This document shows, in pieces, positions 6,678 through 6,952 of a stretch of 6,952 bases of DNA (its first letter is position 1; each line of letters opens with the position of its first letter). The position numbers and the translations under genes are program-made. A model generated the notes under the pieces. That model did no database searches. It was not told the DNA's origin and worked only from the letters and a program-made list of their open reading frames with translations. This stretch comes from Scatosoma sp045537295 (GTDB taxonomy: Bacteria > Bacillota > Clostridia > Christensenellales > Borkfalkiaceae): assembly GCA_045537295.1 (NCBI GenBank), contig JAZSPG010000068.1:1-6952 (forward strand), in the 5' to 3' direction.

Positions 6678-6716
6678 GGCATTTATGCAAGAAAAGTTGC
6701 ATAAATGCCCTTTTTC
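6678..6716 (+). terminator. Intrinsic terminator of the tRNA-Leu gene
   Basis: A perfect 13-bp stem, GGCATTTATGCAA (6678-6690) with TTGCATAAATGCC (6697-6709), encloses the loop GAAAAG. It is followed by CTTTTTCTTTG. It begins 6 nt after the encoded CCA, so the transcript carries a single tRNA. Confidence 0.93.
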
Positions 6717-6776
6717 TTTGTATTTTTGTATAAATATTCCGTCTAAAAGTCGTAATTTTCACGTTTTTAGCACCGA

Positions 6777-6806
6777 TTGGCGTGTTTTTTGGCGTGTCAA
6801 ACGCTT
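6777..6806. repeat. Repeat copy A: doubled GGCGTG motif with CAAACG flank
   Basis: The layout is TTGGC-GTG, six T, GGC-GTG, TCAAACG-C-TT. The 9-base word TTGGCGTGT occurs at 6777-6785 and again at 6789-6797. The same architecture returns at 6871-6900 with TAG in place of GTG in both halves. This copy does not fold into a stable hairpin. Its role is unknown. Confidence 0.6.
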
Positions 6807-6863
6807 ATCCATAACGAAGAATAGAAAATAGCGCAAGTCCTTTATACGTAAGGAGAAATGAAA

Positions 6864-6900
6864 AAGCCGTTTGGCTAGTTTTTGGCTAGTCAAACGGCTT
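6864..6900 (-). terminator. Hairpin, probable intrinsic terminator for a minus-strand gene
   Basis: AAGCCGTTTG (6864-6873) pairs with CAAACGGCTT (6891-6900). The stem extends through one G-U pair and CTAG/CTAG to a loop of TTTTTGG. On the minus strand the stem runs directly into a five-T run and then CATTTC, as in an intrinsic terminator; on the plus strand no T-run follows. It would end transcription entering from the right edge. Confidence 0.6.
6871..6900. repeat. Repeat copy B: doubled GGCTAG motif with CAAACG flank
   Basis: The layout is TTGGC-TAG, five T, GGC-TAG, TCAAACG-GC-TT. It is the counterpart of 6777-6806, with the variable triplet changed in both halves together. It overlaps the hairpin at 6864-6900, of which it forms the loop and the 3' arm. 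Confidence 0.6.
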
Positions 6901-6915
6901 GAAACGTTTATTGTA

Positions 6916-6952
6916 CTAAAACTCAAACACGACTTTATGCAGGACTATTTGA
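6916..6952 (-). CDS. Possible C-terminal end of a minus-strand gene (partial)
   Basis: One minus-strand frame is open from the right edge (first full codon at 6951) for eleven codons and stops at TAG (6918-6916), giving QIVLHKVVFEF. The other two minus frames close at once. The peptide is too short to identify. The only support is its position: it stops 16 nt before a hairpin that works as a terminator on the same strand. Confidence 0.3.
   Translation of the reverse strand, partial: QIVLHKVVFEF

Noticed and set aside
6596..6831. Open frames across and beside the tRNA-Leu gene on both strands, including a minus-strand peptide with TGIEPAWS
   Set aside because: That peptide is a well-known by-product of translating tRNA-Leu antisense; the frames overlap the tRNA and its terminator.
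6858..6878. Mini-ORF MKKPFG after AAGGAG, as a leader peptide
   Set aside because: The spacing from ribosome site to ATG is only about 2 nt, the frame has six codons, and no plus-strand promoter or downstream gene is visible.

Overview
The window looks like a metagenomic contig from an anaerobic, probably endospore-forming member of the Clostridia (Bacillota). The evidence is a SpoVT-type sporulation regulator, a formate-tetrahydrofolate ligase, a single-chain (dimeric-type) glycyl-tRNA synthetase, strong ribosome-binding sites of the GGAGG kind and intrinsic terminators. Genus cannot be fixed from the sequence alone.

Layout. Bases 1-33 are not genomic: on the minus strand they match an MGI/BGI sequencing adapter from memory at 31 of 33 positions. 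Position 1 is therefore an assembly end, and the first gene, a minus-strand glycyl-tRNA synthetase (start 925), is artificially cut off. Its consensus promoter (969-998) lies back to back with the promoter of a plus-strand run of three genes: fhs (1159-2814), glnS (2862-4499) and a multi-pass membrane protein (4512-5810). These are spaced 47 and 12 nt apart and are probably one operon. A perfect 15-bp hairpin (5826-5860) separates this operon from the convergent minus-strand spoVT (5876-6421). Divergent from spoVT is a tRNA-Leu with anticodon AAG and encoded CCA (6587-6671), driven by a perfect TTGACA-17-TATAAT promoter and followed by an intrinsic terminator (6678-6716). The last 235 bases hold no complete gene. 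They contain two related 30-bp repeats, a second hairpin that reads as a minus-strand terminator, and perhaps the last codons of a minus-strand gene running off the right edge.

Function. Most of the window is housekeeping: charging of tRNA-Gly and tRNA-Gln, one-carbon activation on tetrahydrofolate, a leucine tRNA and a late-sporulation regulator. The membrane protein is the least understood gene. It appears to be an internally duplicated CvpA-like four-helix unit with a very acidic, tyrosine-rich loop between helices 3 and 4. I saw no defence system, CRISPR array, insertion sequence or secondary-metabolite locus. The items most worth a second look are the adapter contamination, the duplicated membrane protein, the paired 3'-side repeats and a possible sigma-G promoter in front of spoVT.
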